DNA from: Marifrigoribacter sp965178585
Lineage (GTDB): Bacteria > Bacteroidota > Bacteroidia > Flavobacteriales > Flavobacteriaceae
Assembly (NCBI GenBank): GCA_965178585.1
Contig: OZ238267.1
Span: forward strand, 372,001 to 436,000
Direction: 5' to 3'
Length of the DNA stretch: 64,000 bases
Below are positions 51,475 to 59,859 of this stretch, one piece after another. The translations under genes were made by a program, and so were the position numbers. Position 1 is the stretch's first letter. Every line of letters starts with the position of its first letter. Below the pieces are notes generated by a model. That model was not told the origin of the DNA. It saw only the letters and a list, made by a program, of their open reading frames with translations, and ran no database searches.

Positions 51475-52416
51475 TTGAAGAAAAGAATTCTAATTATTGG
51501 AGCGTCGGGTCAAATAGGAACCGATTTAACAGAACGTTTAAGAAATAAGTACGGAAATCATAAAGTAGTAGCAACAGATATAAGGGAAGATGATGGAACT
51601 CTAAGTAAAGATGGTCCTTTCGAAGTTCTAGATGCTATGGATTACAAAGGGATTGAAGATGTTGTAATTAGGTATGAAATTACAGATGTTTATTTATTAG
51701 CAGCCATGTTATCTGCAACAGCAGAAAAGTTCCCTATGCGTGCTTGGGATTTAAATATGAATTCGTTGTTTAATGTTTTAAATCTAGCAAAGGATCGAAA
51801 AATTAAGAAAGTTTTTTGGCCCTCAAGTATTGCAGTGTTTGGGCCTACAACTCCAAAACAAGATACTCCTCAAAAAACAATTATGGAGCCATCAACCGTT
51901 TATGGAATTAGTAAACAAGCAGGGGAAAGATGGTGTGAATATTATCATAAAAAATATGGAGTAGATGTTCGCAGTATTCGCTATCCAGGATTAATAAGTT
52001 TTAAAACAGCACCCGGTGGTGGTACTACAGACTATGCAGTAGATATTTTCCATAAAGCAGTAAAGCATAAAAATTACATTTGTTTTCTAAACGAACAAAC
52101 CACGTTACCTATGATGTATATAGATGACGCTATTAGAGCTACTTTAGACATAATGGAAGTTCCTAAGGAATCAATTAAAATAAGAAGTTCTTATAACCTT
52201 TCTGGCTTAAGTTTTAACCCTAATGAAATAACAGATAGCATTAAAAAACATTTACCAAAGTTTGAAATATCTTATAAACCAGATTTTAGACAAAAAATTG
52301 CAGATTCTTGGCCTCAAAGTATTGATGATAGTGAAGCTAAAAAGGATTGGGGATGGAAAAACAATACTACATTAGAAGAAATGACAGCTATAATGTTAAA
52401 AAACCTTTCAGATTAA
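51475..52416 (+). CDS. tdh: L-threonine 3-dehydrogenase, SDR (epimerase-like) type
   Basis: A 313-residue NAD-dependent enzyme of the extended SDR family. Rossmann motif IIGASGQIGTDL at residues 6-17; catalytic Ser in WPSSIAVFG, Tyr-Lys in VYGISKQAGE; and YPGLISFKTAPGGGTTDYA. This pattern matches the epimerase-like threonine dehydrogenases characterised from Flavobacterium frigidimaris and from eukaryotes, oxidising threonine to 2-amino-3-ketobutyrate. The partner ketobutyrate ligase (kbl) is not in this window. The start is TTG at 51475, giving the expected KKRILIIG. It is divergent from the lipoprotein gene and 34 bases before the MscS gene. Confidence 0.87.
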   Translation: MKKRILIIGASGQIGTDLTERLRNKYGNHKVVATDIREDDGTLSKDGPFEVLDAMDYKGIEDVVIRYEITDVYLLAAMLSATAEKFPMRAWDLNMNSLFNVLNLAKDRKIKKVFWPSSIAVFGPTTPKQDTPQKTIMEPSTVYGISKQAGERWCEYYHKKYGVDVRSIRYPGLISFKTAPGGGTTDYAVDIFHKAVKHKNYICFLNEQTTLPMMYIDDAIRATLDIMEVPKESIKIRSSYNLSGLSFNPNEITDSIKKHLPKFEISYKPDFRQKIADSWPQSIDDSEAKKDWGWKNNTTLEEMTAIMLKNLSD

Positions 52417-52450
52417 AATCCTTACATTTAATCACTAATACTACTTAATT

Positions 52451-54877
52451 ATGAAGCAAATAAATAAATTAAATTATTTGGTAAAAGGATTTTTATTTTT
52501 TTCATTTTTATTACTCGTTACTACGGAATCATTTTCGCAAAACCCCTCTACTACTAGTATAGATAGTATCCCACCTGCCCAAGAAATTATAGCTGTTGAA
52601 AACATTCCATCTGAAGCTGAAAAATTAGGAGAAAGATTATTAAAATTAAGGGAAACCCTAAAACCTAGTAAAAGTATTATTGAGATTGATTCTATAATGA
52701 AGATTGTTTCTGTAGAAATTAATCAAAAAAAAGACACCGTCATAGGTGAAATTAGTGAGTCAAAACTAAGACTTTTAAGGGTTAGAAATACTGAATGGAA
52801 TAATTATAAGTCCAAACTAAATGATTTTCAAGAGACAATAAAATCAAGAACTGAGGTAATAAGTAGTATTTCAAATGACCTATATGAAGAAATAAATAAA
52901 TGGGAAGAAACAAAGAAAATACTCTCTAAAAACTCCAATTCTAAAGACTTAATAATAAGTTTAGATGAATCTATTTCTTCCTTAAATGATATTGCTAAAA
53001 TGGCTCAAGAAAGAATGAATGGTGTTTATTCTATTCAAAAATCTGTTGTAGAAATATTTTTCACCATAAATGAAGTTATATCTGAAATTGAAAGTGCGCA
53101 ACAAGCAATTAAAAGGAATTATTTTGAATTTGATAGTAAACCAATTTGGGAGTCTCATAAAGTAGGAAAAGATTCTATTCCAGTAAGTTCTGAAAGTAAT
53201 ACTCAACGTATAATTTCTGGCCTTAAAGAGAATAAATTACAGTTGAAAAATTTCTATTCTTTAAATTTAAAAGCAGCAGTATTTCAAGGAATATTTATAC
53301 TTATTCTTTTATTATTTATGCTTAGAATTAATAAAAGATGGAATAATAATTTATTAGAAAATAAAACTTTAATTGAGCAACAAGCAAAAACTGTTTTAGC
53401 GCACCCTATTTCTTCATCACTTGTAGTAGGTGTATTAATTTCAATCTTTTTTTATGAGGATTTAATTCCTGCTTTAATAGAATTCCAGATACTTATTATT
53501 TTATTATGCACCATTTTTTTATTACCAAAACTAACCGTTGTTAAGTTTAGATGGTTTTTAGTTTTATTATTTGTAGATTTTTTAATTCAACTTTTTGAAG
53601 TTTTTATTGGAATAGAAGCCCCTTATTATAGATGGTTTTTGATATTGAATTCATTAATATTAATTATTGCTTTAAATTATGGAATCAAAATTATTAAGGA
53701 ATTCCCTGAAAAGTTTTCACAAATTAATAAAACTTTTAAAAGGGTAGGAGCCCTATTTATTTTTCTATTAATTATTTCTATAATAAGTAATATTATAGGA
53801 ATGGTAAGCTTAGCTAAGTTCTTAACTGTAGGGGTATATACTTCAGTGGTGTTAGGAATGATTGTTTACTTAGCCGTTAAGGTCTTAATTAGTTTAGTAA
53901 TTATAATTTTTAAGTTTAAAAAGGATTATAGCCTTCATTCGTTAACAAATATGATTGCAATAACTCAGAAACGAATACAGCCTATCTTAAATTGGACGGG
54001 TATGATTGTTTGGATGTTATTTACTCTAAAGGGGTTTGGAATCATGGGGTATATCCTTAATAAGACTAATGAATTTATGATCTTGGAATGGGAGGTAGGA
54101 GAAATGACAATCTCTTTTGGTGGAATTCTTTCGTTTTTAGGGATATTAGTAATAACTCTAATTGTAGCGAAATTAACAGCAATTATTTTTAGAGATGATT
54201 GGATGATTAAGACTCTTCCTAAAGGAGTTACACCAGCAGTATCACTAATTTTAAGAATAATATTAGTAAGTGTTGGATTATATATAGGATCTTCTGCTGC
54301 AGGTATAGATTTAAGTAAACTTGGGTATGTCATTGGTGCATTAGGTGTAGGTATAGGTTTTGGATTGCAAAATGTGGTATTAAACTTTATTTCAGGGATG
54401 ATATTAGCTTTTGAAAGACCTATAAATATTGGGGACACGATAGAAATTGATCAAGAAATGGGAGTAGTTACCAATATTGGAATTAGATCTAGTAATATTA
54501 AATCCTATTCGGGTTATGAATCTATAATTCCTAATGGAGATTTAATATCAAAAAAAGTAAATAATTACACCCTTACTAATCGAGATCGAAGAAGTAAAAT
54601 ATTAATGAAAACTGCTGCTAATGCAGAACCAGAAAAAGTAATAAACTTATTTAATACCATTGCTTTAGATCATCCTAATATATTTAAAGAGCCAGCCCCA
54701 AAAACTTATTTTTACGGATATGACCCAGAAGGTAATTTAAGCTTTGCATTACTGTATTGGACTACGTTTTCCGATACTTTAAAAACAGATAGTGAAATAG
54801 CTTTAAATATTTACTCAAAACTTAAAGAAGAGGGAATCCAAGCTGCAATTCCATTAAGAAGAATTATTAAAGAGTAA
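52451..54877 (+). CDS. MscS-family mechanosensitive ion channel
   Basis: An 808-residue large MscS-like channel. A signal peptide (residues ~10-30, ending SFSQ) precedes a ~220-residue periplasmic helical domain (LGERLLKLRETLKPSKS, NDIAKMAQERMNGVYS), then around ten membrane helices from ~275. The pore-lining TM3 and MscS core are GALGVGIGFGLQNVVLNFIS and ERPINIGDTIEI (about 630-675), followed by the beta domain (IIPNGDLISKKVNNYTL) and C-terminal alpha-beta domain. It opens under membrane tension to release solutes. It may share a transcript with tdh and ends at a terminator. Confidence 0.93.
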   Translation: MKQINKLNYLVKGFLFFSFLLLVTTESFSQNPSTTSIDSIPPAQEIIAVENIPSEAEKLGERLLKLRETLKPSKSIIEIDSIMKIVSVEINQKKDTVIGEISESKLRLLRVRNTEWNNYKSKLNDFQETIKSRTEVISSISNDLYEEINKWEETKKILSKNSNSKDLIISLDESISSLNDIAKMAQERMNGVYSIQKSVVEIFFTINEVISEIESAQQAIKRNYFEFDSKPIWESHKVGKDSIPVSSESNTQRIISGLKENKLQLKNFYSLNLKAAVFQGIFILILLLFMLRINKRWNNNLLENKTLIEQQAKTVLAHPISSSLVVGVLISIFFYEDLIPALIEFQILIILLCTIFLLPKLTVVKFRWFLVLLFVDFLIQLFEVFIGIEAPYYRWFLILNSLILIIALNYGIKIIKEFPEKFSQINKTFKRVGALFIFLLIISIISNIIGMVSLAKFLTVGVYTSVVLGMIVYLAVKVLISLVIIIFKFKKDYSLHSLTNMIAITQKRIQPILNWTGMIVWMLFTLKGFGIMGYILNKTNEFMILEWEVGEMTISFGGILSFLGILVITLIVAKLTAIIFRDDWMIKTLPKGVTPAVSLILRIILVSVGLYIGSSAAGIDLSKLGYVIGALGVGIGFGLQNVVLNFISGMILAFERPINIGDTIEIDQEMGVVTNIGIRSSNIKSYSGYESIIPNGDLISKKVNNYTLTNRDRRSKILMKTAANAEPEKVINLFNTIALDHPNIFKEPAPKTYFYGYDPEGNLSFALLYWTTFSDTLKTDSEIALNIYSKLKEEGIQAAIPLRRIIKE

Positions 54878-54887
54878 TACTTAAAAT

Positions 54888-54924
54888 AAAAAAGCCCTTG
54901 AATTATTTTTCAAGGGCTTTTTTA
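54888..54924. terminator. Bidirectional terminator
   Basis: AAAAAAGCCCTTGAA pairs with TTCAAGGGCTTTTTT around a 6-base loop. It is shared by MscS and the convergent TM2-domain gene. Confidence 0.93.
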
Positions 54925-54944
54925 GTATTCTATAAATTGATTTT

Positions 54945-55265
54945 TTAAAACCAAGGTCGTTTTCCAACTTGGTAGGTGAGATAAAACTCTTCATCAGATT
55001 TAGTTAAGTAAATAATTCCTTCGATAAACCCAATAATACCTGCTGCACCACAAGTTAAAAATGAAATTAATATTTGTATAAACCCTTCTTTATTGTATCC
55101 TAGTACAAATTTATGGATTCCTAGTGATCCAAAAAGAATCCCTAAAACACCAGCTAAAACTTTTTTGTTTTCTCCATTATGGGTTACGTCATTCCAGCTT
55201 TCTTTAAAATCATTTGCAGATTCTTTAGCTTCTTCTTCAAATGATTTGTTGTTTTCTTCACTCAT
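54945..55265 (-). CDS. TM2-domain protein
   Basis: A 106-residue protein: an acidic N-terminal region (MSEENNKSFEEEAKESANDF) precedes a TM2 domain of two membrane helices joined by a short turn (KVLAGVLGILFGSLGIHKF, LGYNKEGFIQILISFLT, GIIGFIEGIIYL). The ending YQVGKRPWF is typical of Bacteroidota members. Function is unknown. I chose ATG 55265; an in-frame TTG at 55283 would add six residues. It is the last gene of the minus-strand run. Confidence 0.88.
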   Translation of the reverse strand: MSEENNKSFEEEAKESANDFKESWNDVTHNGENKKVLAGVLGILFGSLGIHKFVLGYNKEGFIQILISFLTCGAAGIIGFIEGIIYLTKSDEEFYLTYQVGKRPWF

Positions 55266-55306
55266 TGTTGTTGATTTTTTCAATTGTTTTGTAAAAGTAA
55301 TAAATA

Positions 55307-55690
55307 TTATAAAAAGGCACTATCAATAGGCTCCCAAAGTTCAATTTTATTACCTTCATTATCTAGTATCCAACCAAACTTTCCGTAATCATATTCTTCC
55401 ATTTCTCCTACAATAGTAACACCTTCCTTTTTTAATAATTTTAATAATTCAAATAAGTTTTCAACTCTAAAATTCATCATGAATTCCTTTTTACTAGGCT
55501 CAAAGTACTTGGTGTCACTTTTAAATGGGCTCCATTGAGTAGAACATTTATTGCCATTTTCATCTTTCCACCAAAAAGTACAGCCATAATCATCGGTGTT
55601 TAACCCTAAATGAATATTGTACCAATCTTTAGTAGCTTTTGGGTCTTCAGTTTTAAAAAAAAAGCCTCCTAATCCTGTAACTCGTTTCAT
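55307..55690 (-). CDS. VOC (glyoxalase-like) family protein
   Basis: A 127-residue protein of the vicinal-oxygen-chelate fold: GLGGFFFKTEDPKATKDWYN at the start, GCTFWWKDENGNKCSTQW, FMMNFRVENLFELLKLLKKE, and the closing WILDNEGNKIELWEPID with the metal-ligand Glu (IELWEP). A single copy would dimerise to form the active site. Members include glyoxalases, dioxygenases and resistance proteins; no substrate can be given. It is 17 bases downstream of the dehydrogenase gene. Confidence 0.88.
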   Translation of the reverse strand: MKRVTGLGGFFFKTEDPKATKDWYNIHLGLNTDDYGCTFWWKDENGNKCSTQWSPFKSDTKYFEPSKKEFMMNFRVENLFELLKLLKKEGVTIVGEMEEYDYGKFGWILDNEGNKIELWEPIDSAFL

Positions 55691-55707
55691 ATGTTTCGGG
55701 TTTTAAA

Positions 55708-56643
55708 TTAATTAAAATGTTTTTTTATTTTGTCTACTATAACCTGTGCTAATTTCTCTTTACTTTCTATAGTCCAACCTGCAACGTGAGGACTGAATAT
55801 CACATTTTTCATTTCTAATAATTCTTCAAGTGGTTTTGGTATTTCAGTAGAAAACAAAGACTCAAACGAACTTTTTTCATACTCTAATACATCCAATCCA
55901 GCACCCAGTATTTTTTCTTCTTTTAATGCATTTACTAAATTTGAAGTTACTACACTTTTACCCCTCGCTGTATTAATAAGCCAAAACGGTTTTGAAAACT
56001 GATTTATAAATTCGGTATTAATCATTTTATTTGTTAGAGGTGTCCATGGAGTATGCAGGCTCACAATATCTACTTCTTTCTGAAATTGTGTTAATGATAC
56101 TTGTGTAGCATTTTCATCACCAACATTATCTTTTATATCAAAACAAATTACGTTACAATCAAAGCCTTTTAGTTTTTTTGAAAAAGCTTTCCCCATATTT
56201 CCATAACCAATAATTCCAACGGTTTTTCCATCCAATTCAATACCTCTATTTTCTTCTCGATTCCATAATCCTTTTCTAACTTCAAGATCTGCTTTATTAA
56301 GCTTGTTAAACAAGGAAAGAATCATCCCTAAAGTATGTTCTCCAACCGCGTTTCTATTCCCTTCGGGAGCAGAAATTAAAATAATCTCTTTAGATTCTGC
56401 ATAAGGAATATCGATACTTTCTAGACCTGCACCAACACGAGCAATAAATTTTAAATTAGTGGCAGCGTCTATAAAAGTGCGATCACATTTAAACCTACTT
56501 CTAATTACTATTCCATCATAATCAGAGATTGTTTTTTCAATCTCAACCTTTGAGGAATTATAATCTTCAAAGTTGTTAAATCCAACCTCTTTTAACTGAT
56601 TAATCAGTAATGGGTGATTATGATCTAAATGAAGAATTTTCAC
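55708..56643 (-). CDS. D-2-hydroxyacid dehydrogenase (NAD-dependent)
   Basis: A 311-residue oxidoreductase of the D-isomer-specific 2-hydroxyacid dehydrogenase family. The substrate domain (GIVIRSRFKCDRTFIDAATN, FIARVGAGLESIDIPYAE) surrounds the NAD domain with GIIGYGNMGKAFSKKLKGF. Catalytic Arg is in LINTARGKSVV, Glu in GAGLDVLEYE, and His in FSPHVAGWTIESKEKL. It may act on phosphoglycerate or another 2-oxoacid; it lacks the ACT regulatory domain. The start is GTG at 56643, three bases after the cupin stop, so coupling is likely. Confidence 0.9.
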   Translation of the reverse strand: MKILHLDHNHPLLINQLKEVGFNNFEDYNSSKVEIEKTISDYDGIVIRSRFKCDRTFIDAATNLKFIARVGAGLESIDIPYAESKEIILISAPEGNRNAVGEHTLGMILSLFNKLNKADLEVRKGLWNREENRGIELDGKTVGIIGYGNMGKAFSKKLKGFDCNVICFDIKDNVGDENATQVSLTQFQKEVDIVSLHTPWTPLTNKMINTEFINQFSKPFWLINTARGKSVVTSNLVNALKEEKILGAGLDVLEYEKSSFESLFSTEIPKPLEELLEMKNVIFSPHVAGWTIESKEKLAQVIVDKIKKHFN

Positions 56644-56646
56644 AAT

Positions 56647-57012
56647 TTAAATTTTTGGATAGGTGGTAACCGTGTTTTTATGTTTGATTTTTCCGGTATG
56701 AGCCGTAGTCAGTTTTTCGAATAGTAAAACGTGAACTTCCTCTCCGTTTTTTGTGATAGGACAATGTTCTACTCCTTTGGGAACAACTATTATTTCACCT
56801 TCTTTTACTATTTCAACGCGATCTCTAAAATGCATTTCTAAAGTCCCTTTTATAACTTGGAATAATTCGTCTTCTTTCTCGTGTTGATGCCACACAAACT
56901 CTCCTTTTATTTTAGCTAAAAGCACTTGCATATCGTCTACAATAGCAATTTGGTGAGGGTGCCAATTTTTACTGAATTCTGAAAACTTTTCTTTTATATT
57001 TATTGACTTCAC
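56647..57012 (-). CDS. Cupin-domain protein
   Basis: A 121-residue single-cupin protein. The metal-binding motifs are VWHQHEKEDELFQVIKG (two His and Glu) and IIVVPKGVEHCPITK (His), both complete. Such small cupins in bacteria act as isomerases, dioxygenases or binding proteins; no substrate is evident. The start is GTG at 57012 (MKSINIKEKFSEF). It lies 11 bases after the thioesterase and just before the dehydrogenase, in a tight operon. Confidence 0.87.
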   Translation of the reverse strand: MKSINIKEKFSEFSKNWHPHQIAIVDDMQVLLAKIKGEFVWHQHEKEDELFQVIKGTLEMHFRDRVEIVKEGEIIVVPKGVEHCPITKNGEEVHVLLFEKLTTAHTGKIKHKNTVTTYPKI

Positions 57013-57023
57013 AGTTATAGTAA

Positions 57024-57419
57024 TTAGATAAACAAGGTACTAATTTCTTTGGGAATTTTTGTTGGTCGTAAAGATTTACTATCTAATAAGCACCAAATAG
57101 TTTTAGCTTCAATTAAAACTTTACTGTCTTTAATTCTAGTAATCTTATAACGTCGTTCGCTTTTTACTCCTTCGTTTTTTTCTATCCATGTATTAATTTC
57201 TAACTTTTCTCCTTCAAAAGCAGCCGCTTTATAATCGATAGAGTGATGAATCACATACCAAACATATTTTTCTTGAAACTCTTGAGTTGCTCTCAAATTC
57301 CAATGGGTTTCTGCAATATCTAAACACCATTCCATATAGGTCAAGTTATTAACGTGATTCCTAATATCTATTGCTGAATTAGGAACTATAAATTGTTTGG
57401 TAAAGACTTCAGAAATCAA
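57024..57419 (-). CDS. Acyl-CoA thioesterase, HotDog fold
   Basis: A 131-residue 4HBT-type thioesterase predicted to cleave acyl-CoA. The family signature is IDIRNHVNNLTYMEWCLDIA near residues 18-37 (the Asp/Asn region that activates water), followed by the long central helix and strands ending WCLLDSKSLRPTKIPKEI. The start is TTG at 57419, which overlaps the mgtE stop as TTGA; a later Met (residue 29) would remove the active-site strand, so TTG is preferred. Substrate chain length cannot be told. Confidence 0.87.
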   Translation of the reverse strand: MISEVFTKQFIVPNSAIDIRNHVNNLTYMEWCLDIAETHWNLRATQEFQEKYVWYVIHHSIDYKAAAFEGEKLEINTWIEKNEGVKSERRYKITRIKDSKVLIEAKTIWCLLDSKSLRPTKIPKEISTLFI

Positions 57420-58765
57420 AATCCTAAAATGAGTTTAGCGATATAAAAAAACAGAAAAATTCCGAATATATCATTACTAGTAGTAATAAATGGGCCAGTT
57501 GCAATAGCTGGATCGATACCTCTTCGATCTAAAATAATAGGTACAAATGTCCCAATAAGTGCTGCGATAATAATTACAGAAAGCATAGAAACTGCAATTG
57601 TGATACTTACCATATAATCTTGACCTACAATTGCTCCAAACAGAACCAATAATAAACCTAAGATAGTACCATTAATTAATGCCAACCCAACTTCTTTTAA
57701 AAGCCGGTTAAATAAACTTCCTTTAACAACATCATTTGCCAAACCCTGTACAATAATCGCACTGGATTGTACCCCTACATTACCAGCCATAGCGGCAATT
57801 AATGGAGTAAAGAAAAATAATATGGGATAATGAGATAACGCTTCATCAAATCCTTGTAAAATATAAACACTACCTAACCCACCTAAAAGTCCTAAAACTA
57901 ACCAAGGCAATCTTGCTTTTGTAAGTTCAAAAATACTATCATCTGCCTCTACATCTTGCGATATACCTGCAGCTAATTGATAATCTTTTTCAGCTTCTTC
58001 TTTTATAAAATCTACGATATCATCAATGGTAATCCGACCTACTAAAACTCCATTTTCATCAACAACAGGAATGGCTTCTAAATCGTATTTTTGCATAATT
58101 CTTGCTACTTCTTCATCTTCGGTCGCAACAGTTACATAATCAACTTTTGGAATATATACTTCGCTAATATGAGTTTTAGCAGATGCTGTCAAAAGGTCTT
58201 TTAATGAAAGACGACCCTTTAATTTTCCATCTTTATCGGTTACATAAATAGAATGAACACGAGTAACATTTTCTGCTTGTCTTCGCATTTCTCTAACACA
58301 TCCAGCTACGGTCCAAGTTTCTTTTACTTGTACTAACTCTTTCGCCATTAATGCACCGGCAGTATCTTCTTCATAAGTTAGAAGCTCAACAATATCTGAA
58401 GCATGTTCTTCATCTTCAATTTTTTCAATTACCTTTTTTTGAATATGATCATCGAGCTCTGCTACTACATCGGCAGCATCATCGGTATCCATTTCTTCAA
58501 TTTCTTTGGCAATTTCTTTTGGTGAAAGACGACTTAGAATTTTTTCTCTATCATCTTCATCCAATTCCATTAAAGCTTCAGAAGTAATTTCACTTTCTAA
58601 AGATTTTATAAGGAAAATAGCCTCATTAGATTTTAATTCCTCTAGGAGTTCGGCAATATCAGCAAAATGGACTTCGTGTAATAATTCCCTAAGAGCATTA
58701 CCATCTTTCTTGGCAATGAGTTGAGTTACATTTTCTAAATAATCAGCTGTTAGTTGAAATTGCAT
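57416..58765 (-). CDS. mgtE: Magnesium transporter MgtE
   Basis: A 449-residue Mg2+ channel/transporter. Order: N-domain of helical repeats (residues ~1-125, LLEELKSNEAIFLIKSLESE, LSPKEIAKEIEEMDTDDAAD), two CBS domains (~130-255) that sense Mg2+, a plug helix (FIKEEAEKDYQLAAGIS), and five membrane helices (IAAMAGNVGVQSSAIIVQG with the pore motif, AIATGPFITTSNDIFGIFLF). Mg2+ ions close the channel when internal levels are high. No upstream Mg2+ riboswitch is visible because it is inside an operon, overlapping rsmA by 23 bases. Confidence 0.96.
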   Translation of the reverse strand: MQFQLTADYLENVTQLIAKKDGNALRELLHEVHFADIAELLEELKSNEAIFLIKSLESEITSEALMELDEDDREKILSRLSPKEIAKEIEEMDTDDAADVVAELDDHIQKKVIEKIEDEEHASDIVELLTYEEDTAGALMAKELVQVKETWTVAGCVREMRRQAENVTRVHSIYVTDKDGKLKGRLSLKDLLTASAKTHISEVYIPKVDYVTVATEDEEVARIMQKYDLEAIPVVDENGVLVGRITIDDIVDFIKEEAEKDYQLAAGISQDVEADDSIFELTKARLPWLVLGLLGGLGSVYILQGFDEALSHYPILFFFTPLIAAMAGNVGVQSSAIIVQGLANDVVKGSLFNRLLKEVGLALINGTILGLLLVLFGAIVGQDYMVSITIAVSMLSVIIIAALIGTFVPIILDRRGIDPAIATGPFITTSNDIFGIFLFFYIAKLILGF

Positions 58766-59531
58766 CCTTCTCCAATTTTTGAGTGAGCATTATAAATTCA
58801 GAAACCGAAAGTTGTTCGGGTCGTTGCCCAAAGATAGTATCTTCTTTTAATTTATCGGAAATATTAAAGACTTTTAAACTATTTCGCAGTGTTTTTCTTC
58901 TTTGTTGAAAGGCAGTTTTTACCACTTTAAATAGCATTTTTTCATCACAAGCAAGGCTATAATCTTTTTTTCTAGTAAGCCTTAGCACTCCACTTTCTAC
59001 TTTTGGAGGAGGATTAAAAACAGTGGGAGGGACTGTAAATAAATATTCGGCATTATAAAACGCTTGAACTAATACAGACATAATCCCGTAGGTTTTAGAG
59101 CCTTCTTTTTCACAAATACGTTTGGCTACTTCTTTTTGAAACATTCCAGTAAATTCTGGGATTTGGTCCCGCCATTCGAGCGTTTTAAAAACTATTTGAG
59201 TAGAAATATTATAAGGGAAATTTCCAGTGATAGCATAAGGTTCACCATCGAAAAAATTATCTAAATTAAATTTTAAAAAATCAGCAGGAATTACTTGAAG
59301 ATTCTTGTTTTTGTAATGTTCATTAAGGTAAATTACAGATTCAGAATCTAATTCCATTGCAATTACATCGATATCTTTTTCAATAAGATATTTAGTAAGC
59401 ACACCCATTCCAGGACCTATTTCTAAAACATTATTATAACCCTTAAGAGTTAAGGTGTCTGCAATTTTTTTTGCAATTTCTTCATCTTTTAAAAAATGTT
59501 GGCCTAAATGTTTTTTTGCTTTTACAGACAT
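58743..59531 (-). CDS. rsmA: 16S rRNA dimethyladenosine transferase
   Basis: A 262-residue SAM-dependent methyltransferase (KsgA) that dimethylates two adjacent adenosines near the 3' end of 16S rRNA. Motifs: KKHLGQHFLKDEEIAKKI at the start, SAM site VLEIGPGMGVLTKYLIEK, AITGNFPYNISTQIVF (motif IV with NxPY-type active site), and the C-terminal helical domain (KTAFQQRRKTLRNSLK). Length is normal. It follows DUF4286 by two bases and overlaps the mgtE start, pointing to translational coupling. Confidence 0.96.
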   Translation of the reverse strand: MSVKAKKHLGQHFLKDEEIAKKIADTLTLKGYNNVLEIGPGMGVLTKYLIEKDIDVIAMELDSESVIYLNEHYKNKNLQVIPADFLKFNLDNFFDGEPYAITGNFPYNISTQIVFKTLEWRDQIPEFTGMFQKEVAKRICEKEGSKTYGIMSVLVQAFYNAEYLFTVPPTVFNPPPKVESGVLRLTRKKDYSLACDEKMLFKVVKTAFQQRRKTLRNSLKVFNISDKLKEDTIFGQRPEQLSVSEFIMLTQKLEKDAISTNS

Positions 59532-59533
59532 CC

Positions 59534-59857
59534 TTAATGGTGTGTTACACTATACTCATCTATAATTTCTAGTTCGGTTCTAAATGCTAACATTTTGTCT
59601 GCAAATTTTAATAACCCTTCACTTTTTAATTTATCTGCATCATTTTGATAGTAGCTGTCTAATGCTTCACGAGATTTTGCTCTGTATTGTATCGCATAAG
59701 TAGTACCGCCCATTTCTTCTTCAACAAGAACTTTAGTTAGGGTAGCGCTTATAAATTTACCTGTTGCTAATACTTGTGGGATGTGGTTTTTAATCCAAAC
59801 AAGCCATTCTTCATGGATACTTTCTTCAATATTTACAGTAACATTATATACAATCAT
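59534..59857 (-). CDS. DUF4286 family protein
   Basis: A 107-residue protein of the DUF4286 family: MIVYNVTVNIEESIHEEWLV, WIKNHIPQVLATGKFISATL, GTTYAIQYRAKSREALDSYY and ADKMLAFRTELEIIDEY. The pattern suggests a ferredoxin-like alpha/beta dimer fold similar to ABM-type domains. No function is known. It is two bases from both neighbours (the TPR protein and rsmA), a link common in Bacteroidota and useful as a family marker. Confidence 0.9.
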   Translation of the reverse strand: MIVYNVTVNIEESIHEEWLVWIKNHIPQVLATGKFISATLTKVLVEEEMGGTTYAIQYRAKSREALDSYYQNDADKLKSEGLLKFADKMLAFRTELEIIDEYSVTHH

Positions 59858-59859
59858 AA

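Noticed and set aside
55266..55283. TTG start adding six residues to the TM2 protein
   Set aside because: ATG at 55265 is available and gives the usual acidic N-terminus.
58766..59531. Mg2+ riboswitch controlling mgtE
   Set aside because: The sequence upstream of mgtE is rsmA coding sequence, overlapping the start; there is no leader.
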